This document shows positions 63,033-64,000 of a DNA stretch of 64,000 bases, piece after piece. Where the stretch lies: contig JACEEZ010002677.1 of NCBI GenBank assembly GCA_016584305.1, positions 276,501-340,500 of the forward strand, given 5' to 3'. A model generated the notes under the pieces. The model saw nothing but the letters and a program-made list of their open reading frames with translations. It was not told the origin of the DNA and ran no database searches. The translations under genes and the position numbers were made by a program. This DNA is from Chionoecetes opilio. Its lineage: Eukaryota; Arthropoda; Malacostraca; Decapoda; Majidae. The stretch's first letter is position 1. Every line of letters begins with the position of its first letter.

Positions 63033-63542
63033 CAGAGGTGGGTGCGATACTTTTTTTTGGTAGTACGATAACGATACTGCGATATTTTTTTCCCGCTAGT
63101 TCGATACGCGATACTCCGCTACTTTTTCGGATTTTCTTAAAACGATACGCGATACTGCGATACTCCACTACCGATACTTTTTTCTTAAAGCGATAGTATC
63201 GCAGCGATACTGCGATACCAAAAATTTAGCTTTGCGATACTTTGCTACCTAAGAAAACACTGTATTAGCCAAAATAAGATCTATTTGACTTAAAGTACAG
63301 TTTAGGCACATTAAAACATTGTAATATATTTATTTTTAAACTCCACGCCAAAGCTATGCGCATTGCCGCTGAAAAACTTTTGTTTAAGGTCGTCTTTTAA
63401 AGTATCGCGGGAAATTTAAGCGATGCTTGAGTGGCGATACTTATACTCCGCTACTTTGCTATGCTTTGCGATACTGCGATACTTTTTTGGTGGTGCGATA
63501 GTATCGCAGTATCGCACTAAGTATCGCTCTCGCCCACCTCTG
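63033..63542. mobile_element. hAT-like MITE with repeated GCGATAC motifs
   Basis: Ends CAGAGGTGGG and (inverted) CAGAGGTGGG match exactly and resemble those of the 54889 hAT. Both halves are filled with (A/T)GCGATACT and CGATAC repeats instead of GCGATAA. 510 bp without ORF. Eight-base flanks CACAGAGG and CAGGCAGG are not identical, so the target duplication is unproven. Confidence 0.8.
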
Positions 63543-64000
63543 CAGGCAGGCACACTCGCACGGCCACCACCACACAAGGGTACACACAGACAGGCACACA
63601 CACTCCCTGGCCACCACCACACCACACACTACAACTTTAGATTCTCACCCATTATGTAGCAGCAGTATTTTAGCTGTGTGGATGGCTGCTGATGTACTTT
63701 TTGTTTATTGTAGCGTATTATGCTAAACAACCTTGAATAATTAGAATATCCTTGAAAACTTTGATAACCCTCTCTCTCTGTCTGTGTGTGTCTCGTGTAC
63801 GCACAGTATCACAGTTTTATCGTTACATCCACCCTTATTTGGCAACACGCAGTACATAATAACATAACATGGACGTGAACATCAGCTTTAATTAAACCCG
63901 ATGAGCTCCAGCCCTGCAGCCGCGGGACTCAGGTAAATGTATGGCGTGCGGGTTCTCGGCTCAGTGACGGCGGATGCTCCACCAGATCCACTTTAACAGC
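63543..64000. other. no gene recognised at window end
   Basis: Short CA/CT-rich stretches, then a GC-rich stretch at 63895-64000. The latter is where a LONRF 5' exon could lie on the minus strand, but no recognisable TPR or RING sequence is visible. Confidence 0.3.

Overview
This is a piece of a metazoan nuclear genome, not a prokaryotic one. Coding sequence is split into small exons with GT-AG introns, and more than 95% of the window is intron, transposon debris, microsatellite and minisatellite. Many long microsatellites, CR1/L2-like LINE remains, tRNA-derived SINEs, piggyBac-, pogo-, hAT- and mariner-type elements, and an insect/crustacean-like p190 RhoGAP tail together suggest an arthropod, most likely a malacostracan (decapod) crustacean. 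The organism call is inference.

Two real genes are visible, arranged tail to tail. (1) On the + strand, about 3.7-35.6 kb, is the 3' part of a p190-type RhoGAP (ARHGAP35/ARHGAP5/RhoGAPp190). Its exons are at 3731, 8450, 18729, 23695, 25592, 33120, 33635, 34380 and 35375, and the stop codon is at 35574-35576. From 8450 to 25888 and again from 33120 to the stop, exon phases join exactly. Between 25888 and 33120 the phases do not match, which predicts an exon of length 3n+2; a 53-nt candidate lies at 32661-32713. (2) On the - strand, 50063 down to 42341, is the 3' part of a LONRF gene (TPR, RING, then LON substrate-binding domain). It has seven exons, all phase-compatible, and one GC-AG intron. 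The 5' ends of both genes lie outside the window or were not recognised.

The rest is repeat. Tandem arrays include a 63-bp unit (268-1356), a 43/44-bp unit made from a LINE coding fragment (4656-6225), a 1-kb CA tract (10665-11715), a 35-bp unit (14997-15941), a 39-bp unit (22553-23028), a 31-34-bp unit (25986-27376), a CT tract (31562-31918), a 47-bp unit (43734-44560) and a 42-bp unit (47267-49384). The 42-bp array is an amplification of the 3' splice site of a LONRF exon. Dispersed elements include nine copies of a ~210-bp TTAA-flanked piggyBac-like MITE, one of them carrying a nested pogo/Tigger element; a second pogo-like MITE; an internally deleted hAT with an exact 8-bp target duplication; a related hAT-like MITE; a 2.7-kb element with 40-bp inverted ends that encloses a LINE; a foldback element; a mariner fragment; and numerous LINE 3' ends and SINEs, one SINE sharing its tail with a resident LINE.

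No convincing new biochemical system was found. The most interesting observations concern genome structure: a tandem array of decoy splice acceptors, a minisatellite born from a LINE ORF, a MITE burst that closely brackets a RhoGAP exon, and two array segments whose scattered single-base indels look like unpolished long-read sequence.
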